Source: Peribacillus cavernae
Lineage (GTDB): Bacteria; Bacillota; Bacilli; Bacillales; DSM-1321
Length of the DNA: 64,000 bases
NCBI RefSeq assembly: GCF_003989135.1
Contig: NZ_RYZZ01000001.1
Span: 304,939 to 368,938 of the forward strand
Direction: 5' to 3'
Below the pieces are notes generated by a model that made no database searches, was not told the DNA's origin, and saw only the letters and a list, made by a program, of their open reading frames with translations. Made by a program: the position numbers and the translations under genes. Shown here piece after piece: positions 45,703 to 55,026 of the stretch (position 1 is its first letter; each line of letters opens with the position of its first letter).

Positions 45703-46002
45703 TCATTTCATAGAAATCAGCTGGAAAATTTCTTGATGTTGATCTAATCGGGTTTCTATACGCCTAAAATAGCTTCTATTTTCGCTTTGATTGTTATCAA
45801 TCTTTTCCTCTTGCTTCTGCATCCTTACTTGAATGTTATCAATCTTTTCCTCTTGCCCTTGCATCCTCACTTGAATGTTATCGATCTTTTCATTTTGCCC
45901 TTGCAAACTGATTTGAATGTTATCGATCTTTATATTTTGCTCTTGCATATTTAGCTCAAATTTATCAAAACGATTCATAAGTTGCTTGATTAACTCTTCC
46001 AT
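45703..46002 (-). CDS. Small coiled-coil protein with 14-residue tandem repeats
   Basis: 99 residues, almost entirely helical and charged. Three near-perfect 14-residue units follow one another (IDNIQISLQGQNEK, IDNIQVRMQGQEEK, IDNIQVRMQKQEEK) plus a degenerate fourth (IDNNQSENRSY). Each unit is two heptads with I/I and V/M at a/d positions, so a parallel coiled coil is predicted. GGAGGTGTTTGTAC before ATG at 46002. Similar small proteins are common in Bacillus but without known function. Confidence 0.7.
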   Translation of the reverse strand: MEELIKQLMNRFDKFELNMQEQNIKIDNIQISLQGQNEKIDNIQVRMQGQEEKIDNIQVRMQKQEEKIDNNQSENRSYFRRIETRLDQHQEIFQLISMK

Positions 46003-46108
46003 TGTACAAACACCTCCTTTTCCTTTATTATAACACCTTATTTTTGATAATCATTATAATGCGATAAAGTGTTTTCATCCAAATATAAAAAATAGCAGGG
46101 GGTCAGCC

Positions 46109-46255
46109 ATGTATGCATCCAGTTTTTATTTCTTAAAACGAAAAGAAATCGGCATTTCCGTGTTTTCTACGAACAACCACCGATTTGGAAACATAGAAGT
46201 TTATTCAAGCACGGACAGCCTCCCTCTTACCGCCAAAAACATCGTGTCTATCTGA
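46109..46255 (+). CDS. Possible small protein or remnant, 48 residues
   Basis: MYASSFYFLKRKEIGISVFS then TNNHRFGNIEVYSSTDSLPL to a TGA. AGGGGG lies 7 bases upstream of the ATG. The sequence looks protein-like but is probably the head of a longer, broken gene, because coding-like sequence continues in another frame to ~46380. Not recognised. Confidence 0.3.
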   Translation: MYASSFYFLKRKEIGISVFSTNNHRFGNIEVYSSTDSLPLTAKNIVSI

Positions 46256-46411
46256 ATGTAAAGAGGGAAAAAATCGCTTTCCAATCAGTCTTGGAAAAGA
46301 GAATATGTGACAACAGGTGCTTCTATTTGGATTGATGAAACATTGAAAAATCAAATGATGTTGTGCAAAGGAATAGAATGAAGGGAGTGTTAAATGAAAG
46401 ATCTTTCTGAA

Positions 46412-47053
46412 TTAATCGAAGTCTACGAATTCTAGTTTAATAGGCATATTTAATGACTTGGCGTTAAACCCATCAGCAACTATTGTAACAGTAACACTAG
46501 CATTATCACCTATATAATCTTGATCAAAGTACATTGGTGGTAGCTTGATAGGGAATTTAGGGTGCACAATCATTCTATCTTCAGGAGTCCATTGAAAGCC
46601 ATACCAACCATGTGCATTTGCATGGTGTACAGCTTGCCAACCTTCAAAAGCATCTTTTGTGAAGTAAACATTTTTGAAAATAATTTCTACTACAGGATAT
46701 TTTGCTGCAGCATTTCCACTATTATGTAATAGAAAATGCCATGAACTTAAAGGTCTCGTCATTGTTACTTTTCGAGTGTCCTTATTCACATATAACGCAG
46801 GTCCTTCTTCTTCTGCCATCCAGGGAAGGACAGAAAGAGTAAGATTTGGTTCTTTAACTGCTATGATAAAAGCAAAGCTCGAAACAATCACAGCCATTAA
46901 AGAAAAAAGTAATCCAAGATATGATACTAGATTACTACTGCTTTTTAACTTGAAATTAAAATGTGAGGTAACGTCAAACCCCAAGGGTAATAAGAAACAT
47001 ACAACAGCTAACATTATTGAAATTATTAAGATGACATAAGCAATTTTTTTCAT
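46412..47053 (-). CDS. Membrane-anchored protein of unknown function
   Basis: 213 residues. Two membrane helices at ~5-27 and ~42-66 (IAYVILIISIMLAVVCFLLP; YLGLLFSLMAVIVSSFAFII) are followed by a ~145-residue beta-rich domain (LSSWHFLLHNSGNAAAKYPV, ASVTVTIVADGFNAKSLNMP). The domain resembles an immunoglobulin-like or C2-like sandwich. I do not recognise the family. ATG at 47053 has AGGTTCGATATG as a weak site. Confidence 0.5.
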   Translation of the reverse strand: MKKIAYVILIISIMLAVVCFLLPLGFDVTSHFNFKLKSSSNLVSYLGLLFSLMAVIVSSFAFIIAVKEPNLTLSVLPWMAEEEGPALYVNKDTRKVTMTRPLSSWHFLLHNSGNAAAKYPVVEIIFKNVYFTKDAFEGWQAVHHANAHGWYGFQWTPEDRMIVHPKFPIKLPPMYFDQDYIGDNASVTVTIVADGFNAKSLNMPIKLEFVDFD

Positions 47054-47378
47054 ATCGAACCTACCTTATAATTAATCATACTAACAATCAATTTCAATAT
47101 GTAAGAAGGTTTTTGTATCAATGACATTTTTTACCAAAAATACCCACATCTTATAATGACAAAGGCGCATATTAAGAAATAGCTGAAAGACTCCGTACTT
47201 CTATACCCTTTCTTACAGAACATTATCAACCGGTAATTGTTTTAAATAATTAGGTAGACCCATAACTAAAAGCCAGTCACCCTGGATCATTATATATTAT
47301 TGTAAAATGTGAATGTTATCGGGAATATATAAATAACTGCAGCGCGGAGCCAGGCACTTATGGGTCAGCCTCATTTTA
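47054..47378. other. Non-coding interval
   Basis: AT-rich, no gene. Contains GGGTCAGCCTCATTTT near 47358, matching an arm of the inverted repeat at 6005-6045, and a GCCAGGCAC motif at 47350. Confidence 0.4.
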
Positions 47379-47576
47379 TTATTCTTCAGCAGGCTGTGTT
47401 TGTTTAAATTCATGTAAATGAACTTCTGTTAAGGCATGAAACTTTTGAAATGCAATTTTCGCAGATTCATGAAGATTCTCTACACAGCCTTCGGGAGCGA
47501 TGTCTTCAAGTTCTTTTTCAGGAACCCAAGTTATGTCATCATGATTATTTCGGGGGGGGGGGAGACAGGCACCCAA
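47379..47576 (-). pseudogene. Unidentified C-terminal remnant fused to a repeat
   Basis: HDDITWVPEKELEDIAPEGC then VENLHESAKIAFQKFHALTE looks like a real protein end. The first codons (MGACLPPPR) are encoded by the dispersed GACAGGCACC motif and a run of eleven or so G residues at 47552-47562, so the true N-terminus is gone. Unknown family. Confidence 0.35.
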
Positions 47577-47578
47577 AA

Positions 47579-48472
47579 CTACTCCCCCTTTTTGACTACA
47601 ACATCACATTCCTGTTCCAGAGGTTGAATAACAGCAGACATATCTAAGTTGGAAAGCCCTTGGGTCATGGCTTTTTCAAATGCTTGCTCTGCAATTTGTC
47701 CGGTAAATTGTTTTAGTCCTATTTCTTCTAACAATTGGTTAGCTAGTCTAATATCTTTATGTACATATTTCACTGCTCCGCCCGGTTCAAATTGTCGTTG
47801 TAGAACGAATTGTTCCATATGTCTGCGCAACATGCGACTATCCCCATAGCTAACTTTTAAAATTTGATAGAGCTGCTCAGAATCCAAACCAAACGCAGCC
47901 CCAGTGACCATCGCTTCAGAAGCAGCAATGGAATGGACGGCAACCAGGTATTGATTGATCAGTTTAGCAATACTTCCAGAACCGATTGGGCCTAAATATT
48001 GGATGGTCTCTCCGAGAACGTCAAGAATCGATTTAATTGTATCAAATGCTGCTTTTTCCCCGCCAACTATAATGGTTAAAGATCCTTGATTTACTCCTTC
48101 TGGTCCTCCGCTAACTGGTGCATCAAGATAGACAATCTTATTTTCATTCGCCATTGTATAGACCGTTTTACTTGTGTCTGGTCCAACGGTGGTAAAATCT
48201 AAACAAATGGTGTTTGGATTTGCGTTTTCAATAATTCCTCCTTGGCCAAGATAGACATCTAATACATCACTTGGCATAGATAAACAGGTACAAATGACGT
48301 CAGAATTTTGCGCAAGAGATTTAATATGCTCTGTCCTTTTCGCACCAAGCTGAATTAAAGGAAGAGTTTTCTCAAAGGACCGATTATATACAGTGACCTT
48401 GAAGCCCGCCTGAAGCAACCTTTTAACCATTCTTGAACCCATTACTCCTGTACCAATAAATCCAATGTTCAT
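47579..48472 (-). CDS. NAD(P)-dependent beta-hydroxyacid dehydrogenase (tartronate semialdehyde reductase / 3-hydroxyisobutyrate dehydrogenase family)
   Basis: 297 residues. MNIGFIGTGVMGSRMVKRLL is the N-terminal cofactor motif; DAPVSGGPEGVNQGSLTIIV the substrate-loop signature; catalytic Lys in GSIAKLINQYLVA (~170). Overlaps the upstream isomerase gene by 4 bases (ATGA). With a hydroxypyruvate isomerase partner the natural reading is tartronate semialdehyde reduction in glyoxylate use, though the partner family is broad. Its stop lies at the edge of a GACAGGCACC repeat. Confidence 0.88.
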   Translation of the reverse strand: MNIGFIGTGVMGSRMVKRLLQAGFKVTVYNRSFEKTLPLIQLGAKRTEHIKSLAQNSDVICTCLSMPSDVLDVYLGQGGIIENANPNTICLDFTTVGPDTSKTVYTMANENKIVYLDAPVSGGPEGVNQGSLTIIVGGEKAAFDTIKSILDVLGETIQYLGPIGSGSIAKLINQYLVAVHSIAASEAMVTGAAFGLDSEQLYQILKVSYGDSRMLRRHMEQFVLQRQFEPGGAVKYVHKDIRLANQLLEEIGLKQFTGQIAEQAFEKAMTQGLSNLDMSAVIQPLEQECDVVVKKGE

Positions 48473-49263
48473 GATTTACCTCCTCCGTTCTCAATGGAAG
48501 ATAACCAACCGAAACTGTCTTCACTTTTTTCTTTAGGTACATATTCCAATCCGATATAACCTTCATATCTACTATTCTTCAAAAAATTGAACACCTGTTG
48601 GTAGTGAATTTCTCCTGTGCCAGGCTGATGACGTCCCGGAACATCTGCTATTTGGATATGCCCTATTAAATTTGAGTAGCGTTGGAACGTAGCCATTAAA
48701 TTGCCTTGCATTCTTTGGATATGATAAAAATCATATTGAAGCTTAACATTTGGCAACTGGACCTCTTGAACGATATCAACTGCGTCATTAAAATTTGATA
48801 AAAAATAACCTGGTATATCAAACTTATTAATAGGTTCAATCATTAACGTTAGGTTATGCTCCGCCATTTTTGCAGCTGCATATTTAATATTTTTTATATA
48901 AACCTCTCTTGCATGTTCTTTCTCTTCTTCCGTAGCAAGAATGCCGGACATGCAATGAATATTATAAGTCTTTAAGTTGGTGGCATAATGGATCCCTAGA
49001 TCAACAGATTCTCTAAATTCTTCACTTCTATTAGAAGCGATTGCCAATCCTCGATCCCCTTTTACCCAATCTCCTGGAGGTAAATTAATCAAAACCATTG
49101 ATTGCTGATGTTCGACAAGCTGCTTTTTGATATCTTCTATGGAATAACGATAAGGAAATTGACATTCTACTAATGAAAATCCTGCTTGCTTTGCCTTTTT
49201 AAATCGTTCTAAAAAAGGAACTTCAGTAAAAATAGTTGATAGATTGGCAGCAAATTGATGCAT
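48469..49263 (-). CDS. Hydroxypyruvate isomerase family TIM-barrel protein
   Basis: 264 residues of the xylose-isomerase-like barrel: FAANLSTIFTEVPFLERFKK at the start, LMIEPINKFDIPGYFLSN with the metal Glu (~150), VKLQYDFYHIQRMQGNLMAT, and GLEYVPKEKSEDSFGWL with the C-terminal Glu. This is the Hyi/GlxB layout (hydroxypyruvate to tartronate semialdehyde). ATG at 49263 chosen, with GGGAGGAG 7 bases upstream. Cotranscribed with the reductase gene. Confidence 0.85.
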   Translation of the reverse strand: MHQFAANLSTIFTEVPFLERFKKAKQAGFSLVECQFPYRYSIEDIKKQLVEHQQSMVLINLPPGDWVKGDRGLAIASNRSEEFRESVDLGIHYATNLKTYNIHCMSGILATEEEKEHAREVYIKNIKYAAAKMAEHNLTLMIEPINKFDIPGYFLSNFNDAVDIVQEVQLPNVKLQYDFYHIQRMQGNLMATFQRYSNLIGHIQIADVPGRHQPGTGEIHYQQVFNFLKNSRYEGYIGLEYVPKEKSEDSFGWLSSIENGGGKS

Positions 49264-49433
49264 AAAAAAACTCCTCCCACCTTTCACTTAAGTAAAAAAT
49301 TAGACAATACAGCTACATTATCCTTTAATGAGATGAAAATAATGATGGTTCAGTAACAAAGTCTGGGTAACCTAGTTCGACAAATCGATAAAAAAGGAAA
49401 AACCAAATCATCGTCGTATTGGTTAAGTACCAC

Positions 49434-49580
49434 CTACCGACTTCCTGAACCCTCAAAAATACTTGCAATCAAGTGACCTCCTTCATCATCAGGCAACTGA
49501 TCTTCCCGACCAACTACTTTTTGATCGTGATTATTGCTCTTTCCATTATCTAAATTAAGAATACCTTTCACTTTGGCTTT
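49434..49580 (-). pseudogene. Remnant of a DNA/RNA non-specific endonuclease (polymorphic toxin tip)
   Basis: The minus strand reads NLDNGKSNNHDQKVVGREDQ then LPDDEGGHLIASIFEGSGSR, then stop. The D-x-G-G-H-L-I-A-x-x-F-x-G-S-G segment is the His-containing core of bacterial DNA/RNA endonucleases found at the end of LXG toxins. Everything upstream is gone, so it is a relic. Confidence 0.6.
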
Positions 49581-50051
49581 CGCATAGCTATTGCTTTACG
49601 GCAGCTTCATAACATTGGAAGGTTTATTGCCCATACCTGGCAGCCCCGGCAACACTCAGAATCCCGAGTGCTTTATATAAGCTTTGTTTTCTAGCAATAT
49701 CTTTACTGGTGGCATACCAAAAAACCCCTAATAATAAACAGTTAAACAATTCTTTGTTATCTGACTATTATTAGGAGATATTATCTTTTGCAATTCCTTT
49801 CAGACTCCCCGTAGAAATTCAAGAAATGTTTCCATGGGATTGACAGCACTTTACCTAAGCACCAGCACCCGAAATTACTCACGGTTCAAGCCCGCACTGT
49901 CTTCAGTTAAATACTTCCCTACTAATCGGCGAGCGAAATCGGAACTTCCGACCTATAGGGGAGAGTCCTGCCACACTCACTGGGGTCCGAATCACACGTT
50001 GTGAAACAATTTTATGAAACAAGATAATTCGGGTGTTGACAGGCACCTAAA
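49581..50051. other. Non-coding interval of unknown content
   Basis: Includes an inverted pair CCTAATAATA / TATTATTAGG (49727-49736 and 49766-49775) and a GC-richer stretch (49840-50000) without an open frame. Nothing identified. Confidence 0.35.
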
Positions 50052-50570
50052 ACTATTCTAACTGATGGGCTTAATTTAAAATTGCTCAAAGCCGCCAGGG
50101 CTGGCTGGTATCAAGCTGTTATCTCAAGTGTATGCCTGTTTGAATTCAGAAGACACGCCTTAGAAGGTATTAAACAAAGCAAGAATTTTTTTCAGTTTAC
50201 TGATTCAGATTTCGAAAAGTTCATGGAATTAGTTGTGTTTCCTGCACTTCGTGGTCAACCTGTTTCAGAGAGTTTAGTTTCCCGTCATAGTTATGAAGTT
50301 GTAAAAATGGCAGATTATCGAACACCAATCGGTGATATGCTATATGGATTAACTCAAATGACACAGGAGCAGGTTGCATTTATATTAGAAGACAATAATA
50401 TGACTAAACCCTTGTCTGAATTCGACCTTTAAGATGCCCATTTCTGGACTACCGCAATGGCCAGTGAATGCGAATATATCGTAACTTCGAATAAGAAAAA
50501 ATCCCCTGAAACTATAGGGAATATTGAACGTATACATCCTATTAATTTTGCTAAATTAATAGGTATTTGA
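50052..50570 (+). pseudogene. PIN-like domain protein with missing start and an internal ochre codon
   Basis: The frame begins immediately after a GACAGGCACC repeat and reads LKLLKAARAGWYQAVISSVC, LFEFRRHALEGIKQS... to TAA at 50430-50432. It then continues in frame DAHFWTTAMASECEYIVTSN and ERIHPINFAKLIGI to TGA at 50568. The D-A-x-F-W-x-x-A-x-A-x-x-x-x-x-I-V-T-x-N segment fits the acidic C-terminal core of PIN nucleases. N-terminal Asp lost. Confidence 0.55.
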
Positions 50571-50839
50571 TAATTTAGTAGTCTCCTTCTATAAATGTTG
50601 ATATATCAACGGTTTGAGCCGTTTGGAGGATGTCAAAAAAATATTTATCGCTAACATATTTTTTAAATTTGTGAATCTATTACAGTACAAGGGTACACTG
50701 CGCGGTCACTACTAGGTAAATCTGGGTGTAGTGACGGTTCCATATGATGCGTTGCTTATGATGATGTACCTTCCCATGTCTCCTTCTCCTGGCATCTGCG
50801 GGCCTACATTCCTTCGTTCGGTCTATTCATAAGGCAAGG

Positions 50840-50869
50840 CAAAAGAAAAATGGACTGCTTTTTGACCTT
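50840..50869 (+). pseudogene. comM/yifB fragment, copy 3 (ten codons)
   Basis: QKKNGLLFDL, as in YifB's conserved E-Q-K-K-N-G-P-L-F-D segment, also present in copy 2. Very short; supported mainly by being near a sequence also found beside copy 2. Confidence 0.4.
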
Positions 50870-50879
50870 CCTTTATAAG

Positions 50880-51118
50880 AAATAGTCATTTTAGTTTCGA
50901 GCAGACGATTGACTAACTTTTTTTCCCTCCTTGTACTTGTAGGGTATCTTATTATTACCTTACCACAACCTTCCTGTTTCGACACATAGATGGAAAGATC
51001 ATAGCCTGCAAGATTAAGGACCCGTTTGGTTTGTTCACCGATGTTATCCAGAAGGAAGCGAAGGGTCTGTCCGTTTTGACGGATGTAAATGACTTTAATT
51101 TCTTTCAGCTCTTTTAGT
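50880..51118 (-). pseudogene. Unidentified coding remnant, partly repeated at 63.36 kb
   Basis: An uninterrupted ~80-codon frame without start: LKELKEIKVIYIRQNGQTLR, FLLDNIGEQTKRVLNLAGYD, LSIYVSKQEGCGKVIIRYPT. About 50 bases (50928-50985) recur at 63355-63410. Family unknown; a mobile-element gene is possible. It ends beside a GACAGGCACC-type motif at 51131. Confidence 0.35.
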
Positions 51119-51187
51119 TATTCGGGGGCAAAGGCACCCAAAAACTAAAGTTGGAGAAATAAAACCGCCATTGTTACTGCCCAGATG

Positions 51188-51243
51188 CAAAAAAAAAGAC
51201 ATCTCTTTTTCGTGGAAATAACACAAAAAGGAGATGTCTTTCA
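51188..51243 (-). terminator. Rho-independent terminator of the FadR-type gene
   Basis: On the minus strand AAAGACATCTCCTTTTT pairs with the downstream AAAAAGAGATGTCTTT, followed by a run of nine or more T. Confidence 0.85.
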
Positions 51244-51292
51244 AGTTTATCCAAAAAATTACAGTTGGAATATTAGCTGGACAGTCTTAAAA

Positions 51293-51970
51293 TTACTGAA
51301 TTTCATTTTCATATTGATTAAGGATCAGTAACATAGCTTCTTCTGCCCTGGTTTTGTCTTTTTGGATGACTGCATGGAACAAGTCCCTGTGGCTTTCTAT
51401 AACCCGCTTTCTTCTGTCTTTTTCGAGTTCCTTTTCCGCCAACAATATGGTTGCGATAGGTTTTATCCAGATGGAATACAGTATATTTTGAGTAGCTTCC
51501 GCTAAATGAATATGAAAATTAGCGTCGTTCTCGAGAAATAATTCGACGTCATCGATGTTCTTTTCCATCTCATCTAAACAATTATGCAGGGAAGCGATGT
51601 CGGTATCCGTTCTTCGTTCCGCTGCAATGCCTGCAATTGTCACCTCGAGTGTACTCCGCGCTTCCATTAAATGACTGTTCTCTACATTGTATAATTTAAT
51701 AATGAGTCCCATATTTTCAACATTTTTTTCTAATATGTCATTGGTGGCAAAAGTGCCCCTGCCCTGGGTTACCTGGATTAATCCTTTATCCTGAAGGGTT
51801 TTGATTGCTTCACGGATCGTGGTCCTGCTAACCTCGAATTTTTCACAGAGCTCCCTTTCTGTTGGGAGCTTTTCACCTCTTTTTATCTGGCCGCTTACGA
51901 TTAATCCCTCGATCTGATCCGCTATATGCCCAGACAAAGACTTACTTTGCACTTTCCTGTACATGCTCAT
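51293..51970 (-). CDS. FadR-subfamily GntR regulator (FCD domain) 2
   Basis: 225 residues. wHTH ~12-75: IKRGEKLPTERELCEKFEVS, RTTIREAIKTLQDKGLIQVT, QGRGTFATND. FCD domain: LMEARSTLEVTIAGIAAERR, DANFHIHLAEATQNILY (ligand His), VIESHRDLFHAVIQKDKTRA. ATG at 51970 with AAGGGGAAG 6 bases before; an ATG at 52009 gives a longer but unsupported start. Candidate operators with GTATGATGAT cores occur before this gene and in the 54.9-55.0 kb divergent region. Likely local repressor of the MFS/amidohydrolase and aldolase/amidase operons. Confidence 0.88.
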   Translation of the reverse strand: MSMYRKVQSKSLSGHIADQIEGLIVSGQIKRGEKLPTERELCEKFEVSRTTIREAIKTLQDKGLIQVTQGRGTFATNDILEKNVENMGLIIKLYNVENSHLMEARSTLEVTIAGIAAERRTDTDIASLHNCLDEMEKNIDDVELFLENDANFHIHLAEATQNILYSIWIKPIATILLAEKELEKDRRKRVIESHRDLFHAVIQKDKTRAEEAMLLILNQYENEIQ

Positions 51971-52028
51971 TTTCTGCTTCCCCTTTAAGTAACAAACATT
52001 TATTGGCATTATATCACATAAGTTTATC

Positions 52029-52040
52029 GTATCATCATAC
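52029..52040. promoter_or_regulatory. Candidate FadR2 operator (autoregulatory)
   Basis: GTATCATCATAC, an inverted GTAT/ATAC pair, whose complement GTATGATGATAC matches two sites at 54879 and 55027. It lies 59 bases before the chosen start. Confidence 0.5.
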
Positions 52041-52112
52041 GTTGTTCCCCCAATTTATAAAGTAATAAACAAAAATTGAGGCAGGATAAGCTTCCTGCCT
52101 CAATAGATCATC

Positions 52113-53444
52113 TTACATTTCACTTCCAAATTTTCTATTATATTTGATAAGCACTGATGCAAGCACCAAAAGTAAGCCAGATGCAACAAATGTCATTAGA
52201 GCGATATTATACGAGCCCGTCGCTTGTACAATAACACCAATATAAATCGGAATGATAATACCCGCTATATTACCCGTAAAATTCATACATCCTCCAACTA
52301 TACCAATATGTTCGCGTTTTGATAAAGCTGCAGGGAAACTCCAATATAGACTGCCCCATCTTAAGAAGAATAAAGAAATGGAAAGTAAGGTGATTGCCAT
52401 AGTCAATGAAGTAGTTTTACTTAAAGAGTAAATGGAAACGGCAGTCACGATTCCGGATATGCTTAACATCGTACGCATTACTACATTGAAGCTTCCACCT
52501 TTTTTACGCCAGGTGTCTGCAATCCATCCACCAGTCAATTCTCCAACAAATCCTGATCCAAAAATAATTAAAACGGCACTGCCAATACTTTGAATGTTCA
52601 GGTTTTGAGTCGCCGCCAGGTAAGAAGGCCCCCATGTCATTAAGCCATAAAATACAGTGATGTAAAAAAAGAACCCTAGATTCAAACACCAAAAATTGAG
52701 ATCCTTGAGATAATCTTTTACGGTAACTTTAACATGACCCGTACCTTTCTGCGCTTCATATTCCTCATCAAGGGCACTCTGGATATATTGCCGTTCTGCT
52801 TCATTCATACTTTTGCTTGTAGCAGGTGTTCCTTTGATAACCTTCCAAGCGATCCAGGCAATTACAAGTGTAAGAATCCCTGTTGCGATTAAAGCCCCTC
52901 GCCATCCGCCAAACCAGGCCATAAATACAACGATGATTGGCCCACCTATCGCTGTCCCTAAGGGTGTCCCGCTAGTAAGTAAAGTAGCTCCACGACCCCT
53001 TTCAGCGGAGGTTAACCATAACGACTGCAATTTTGCACCGCCTATAAAAACGGGGGCTTCCGCTACACCAAGTAAAGTACGCAAGAATATTAGCGATTTA
53101 CTGCCAGTCACAAATCCTGTTAATGTTTGAACAATTCCCCATGCAACTGCTGATCCAACAATGAGCTTGTCCGGCCTTACACGGTCAGCCAGTATGCCAA
53201 ATGGAATCTGCACAAGGGTATACCCCCAGAAAAAGGAGCTGAAAATGATCCCAACGATAGCCGGATCAAAATTTAAGTCTTCGTTGATCGCCGGCATGGC
53301 TATAGATAGAACGGCACGATCCAAGTAATTAATGGCTGAAAGAACTAGGAGCATAAGAAAAATACGCCATCGCACTGAAGTAGGTTTCATGGTGTCAAGA
53401 TTTACTGTCTTTTCAACACTATTTAGCTCTGGTTTCATTGACAT
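52113..53444 (-). CDS. MFS transporter, anion:cation symporter type
   Basis: 443 residues, 12 membrane helices. AINYLDRAVLSIAMPAINED is the first-helix motif of the ACS family and GILADRVRPDKLIVGSAVAW the cytoplasmic 2-3 loop (G-x-x-x-D-R-x-x-x-K). ACS members take up hexuronates, galactarate, allantoate and aromatic acids. ATG at 53444 with GAGGTGG 5 bases before is preferred over GTG at 53453. 29 bases after the amidohydrolase gene, so probably one transcript. Confidence 0.88.
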   Translation of the reverse strand: MSMKPELNSVEKTVNLDTMKPTSVRWRIFLMLLVLSAINYLDRAVLSIAMPAINEDLNFDPAIVGIIFSSFFWGYTLVQIPFGILADRVRPDKLIVGSAVAWGIVQTLTGFVTGSKSLIFLRTLLGVAEAPVFIGGAKLQSLWLTSAERGRGATLLTSGTPLGTAIGGPIIVVFMAWFGGWRGALIATGILTLVIAWIAWKVIKGTPATSKSMNEAERQYIQSALDEEYEAQKGTGHVKVTVKDYLKDLNFWCLNLGFFFYITVFYGLMTWGPSYLAATQNLNIQSIGSAVLIIFGSGFVGELTGGWIADTWRKKGGSFNVVMRTMLSISGIVTAVSIYSLSKTTSLTMAITLLSISLFFLRWGSLYWSFPAALSKREHIGIVGGCMNFTGNIAGIIIPIYIGVIVQATGSYNIALMTFVASGLLLVLASVLIKYNRKFGSEM

Positions 53445-53482
53445 CTTTACCACCTCTTTTTGATAATTAGAAAGATCAATTA

Positions 53483-54679
53483 TTAAATAGGGAGATTAAT
53501 TTCATCCGGCTTGTACACCCTGCCTTCTTTGATTACTAATTCCACTTGCTCCAAAGCATAAGGATCGTCAAGCGGGTCGCCATTTAAGACGACAATGTCT
53601 GCAAGTTTTCCTGATTCAATCGTGCCAATTTGATCATCCATCCCCAAAGCTTCGGCAGCCCATCCTGTGCAAGAGAGCAATGTTTTCATCGGGTCCATAC
53701 CTTCTTTGCGCAGCAAATCAACTTCCTCGGCATAATTTCCAACACTATCTGTTCCATTAACAATTTTTACACCGGCACGGATAGCCGCAGAAACGGATTC
53801 AGGTTGCGCCTCTGCTAATGGTGTATGGGCATCCACCCACTTTTCCCCCCGCTTATATTTCGGGTCCAGGGTTTGCTTATGGTAAGCACTGAAGGTAGGT
53901 GAAAGGTATACTCCTTTCAAGGCCATTAGTTCGGCCAGTTCATCATTAAGATAAATTCCGTGATCAATGATATCAACACCGGCTTCTATCACATTCCGAA
54001 TCGCCACTTCCCCCATACAGTGACAGGCTGTCCGTTTTCCCCAACTATGCGCTTCATCAAACGCAGCTGATATTTCAGAGGAAGTTAATTCGGCCCGTGT
54101 TTTTTGTTCCCCCGGCATCGGCCACGGGTCATGGCTCGCCATCACTTTAACAAAATCGGCTCCAAGACTCATTTGTTTCCTTGCTGCACGACGCATTTCG
54201 TCGGGACCATCCGCAATCATATTTAATACGTCTGCATGCCCACCCGTACACGAAATAGGCTGATTACAGGCTATGACCCGCGGGCCCGGCAATTCTCCGG
54301 CTTCAACCTTATCACGCAGGTATAAGGCAATCCCATGCATGGCACCCATTTCCCTAACTGTCGTAAACCCATTCCGAAGCAGCTTTAGTAGTGTCTTTAC
54401 ACCAAAGATTGTTAGGCCTTGTACACTTTCCTTATCCATAAATTCCATAGGGTTGCCAAGGGCTTCTTTATAAGTTAAATGTTCATGCATATTAATAAGT
54501 CCAGGCATAATCGTCTTTCCAGTGATATCTATGGTAGTCACGTCTTCATAAGATGATTCAAAATCACCCACTTTGCCCACTGCTTCAATACGATTGCCAT
54601 CCAGCAATACAGCTGCATTGTATATTGGAGAACCTCCTCGACCGTCGATTAATGTGCCACCCTTAAGAACAATAGTCAT
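53483..54679 (-). CDS. Metal-dependent amidohydrolase family protein
   Basis: 398 residues. The HxH-like motif is INMHEHLTYKE within TIMPGLINMHEHLTYKEALG (~60), a Lys in GADFVKVMASHDPW (~178), His in GKRTACHCMGEVA and IDHGIYLNDE (~215-245), and the late Asp in IVNGTDSVGNYAEEV (~320). LGMDDQIGTIESGKLADIVV is the usual C-terminal beta-sandwich signature. It resembles imidazolonepropionase-like/prolidase-like members. Substrate probably a cyclic amide or peptide-like compound imported by the MFS transporter (inference). Confidence 0.88.
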   Translation of the reverse strand: MTIVLKGGTLIDGRGGSPIYNAAVLLDGNRIEAVGKVGDFESSYEDVTTIDITGKTIMPGLINMHEHLTYKEALGNPMEFMDKESVQGLTIFGVKTLLKLLRNGFTTVREMGAMHGIALYLRDKVEAGELPGPRVIACNQPISCTGGHADVLNMIADGPDEMRRAARKQMSLGADFVKVMASHDPWPMPGEQKTRAELTSSEISAAFDEAHSWGKRTACHCMGEVAIRNVIEAGVDIIDHGIYLNDELAELMALKGVYLSPTFSAYHKQTLDPKYKRGEKWVDAHTPLAEAQPESVSAAIRAGVKIVNGTDSVGNYAEEVDLLRKEGMDPMKTLLSCTGWAAEALGMDDQIGTIESGKLADIVVLNGDPLDDPYALEQVELVIKEGRVYKPDEINLPI

Positions 54680-54854
54680 AATAACCTCTCCTTGTTTTTA
54701 TTATATTTGAAAAATTAAACCTGCCCACATTCATACTCTTACCTTTAGATAGTGACCCTGTTTGCCGCCCCTGACATACCAGCAGCATTCCCGAGTTATG
54801 TATGATAAGTAAGTTTCCTGATAACTGACATTCATTCACCTCCCTTAAGCACAT

Positions 54855-54868
54855 TAAAAGCGCTTACA
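54855..54868. promoter_or_regulatory. cre-like site in the divergent region
   Basis: TAAAAGCGCTTACA, one mismatch (second base) from the CcpA consensus, with a perfectly symmetrical AGCGCT centre. Confidence 0.45.
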
Positions 54869-54878
54869 AAATTAATTG

Positions 54879-54893
54879 GTATGATGATTATAC
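54879..54893. promoter_or_regulatory. Candidate FadR2 operator, site 1
   Basis: GGTATGATGATTATAC core shared with 55027 and with the complement of 52029-52040. Confidence 0.5.
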
Positions 54894-55026
54894 AAATAAA
54901 TAAAAACAATTTCAATGATTTTTTATTTTTTGAATCCTTTGCAAATAAATGTATTATTGCCTCAGTCTTTGATTTTATTGAACTTCTCATCAAAAATGAG
55001 ATAAATAATCATAGATTGACATATTG

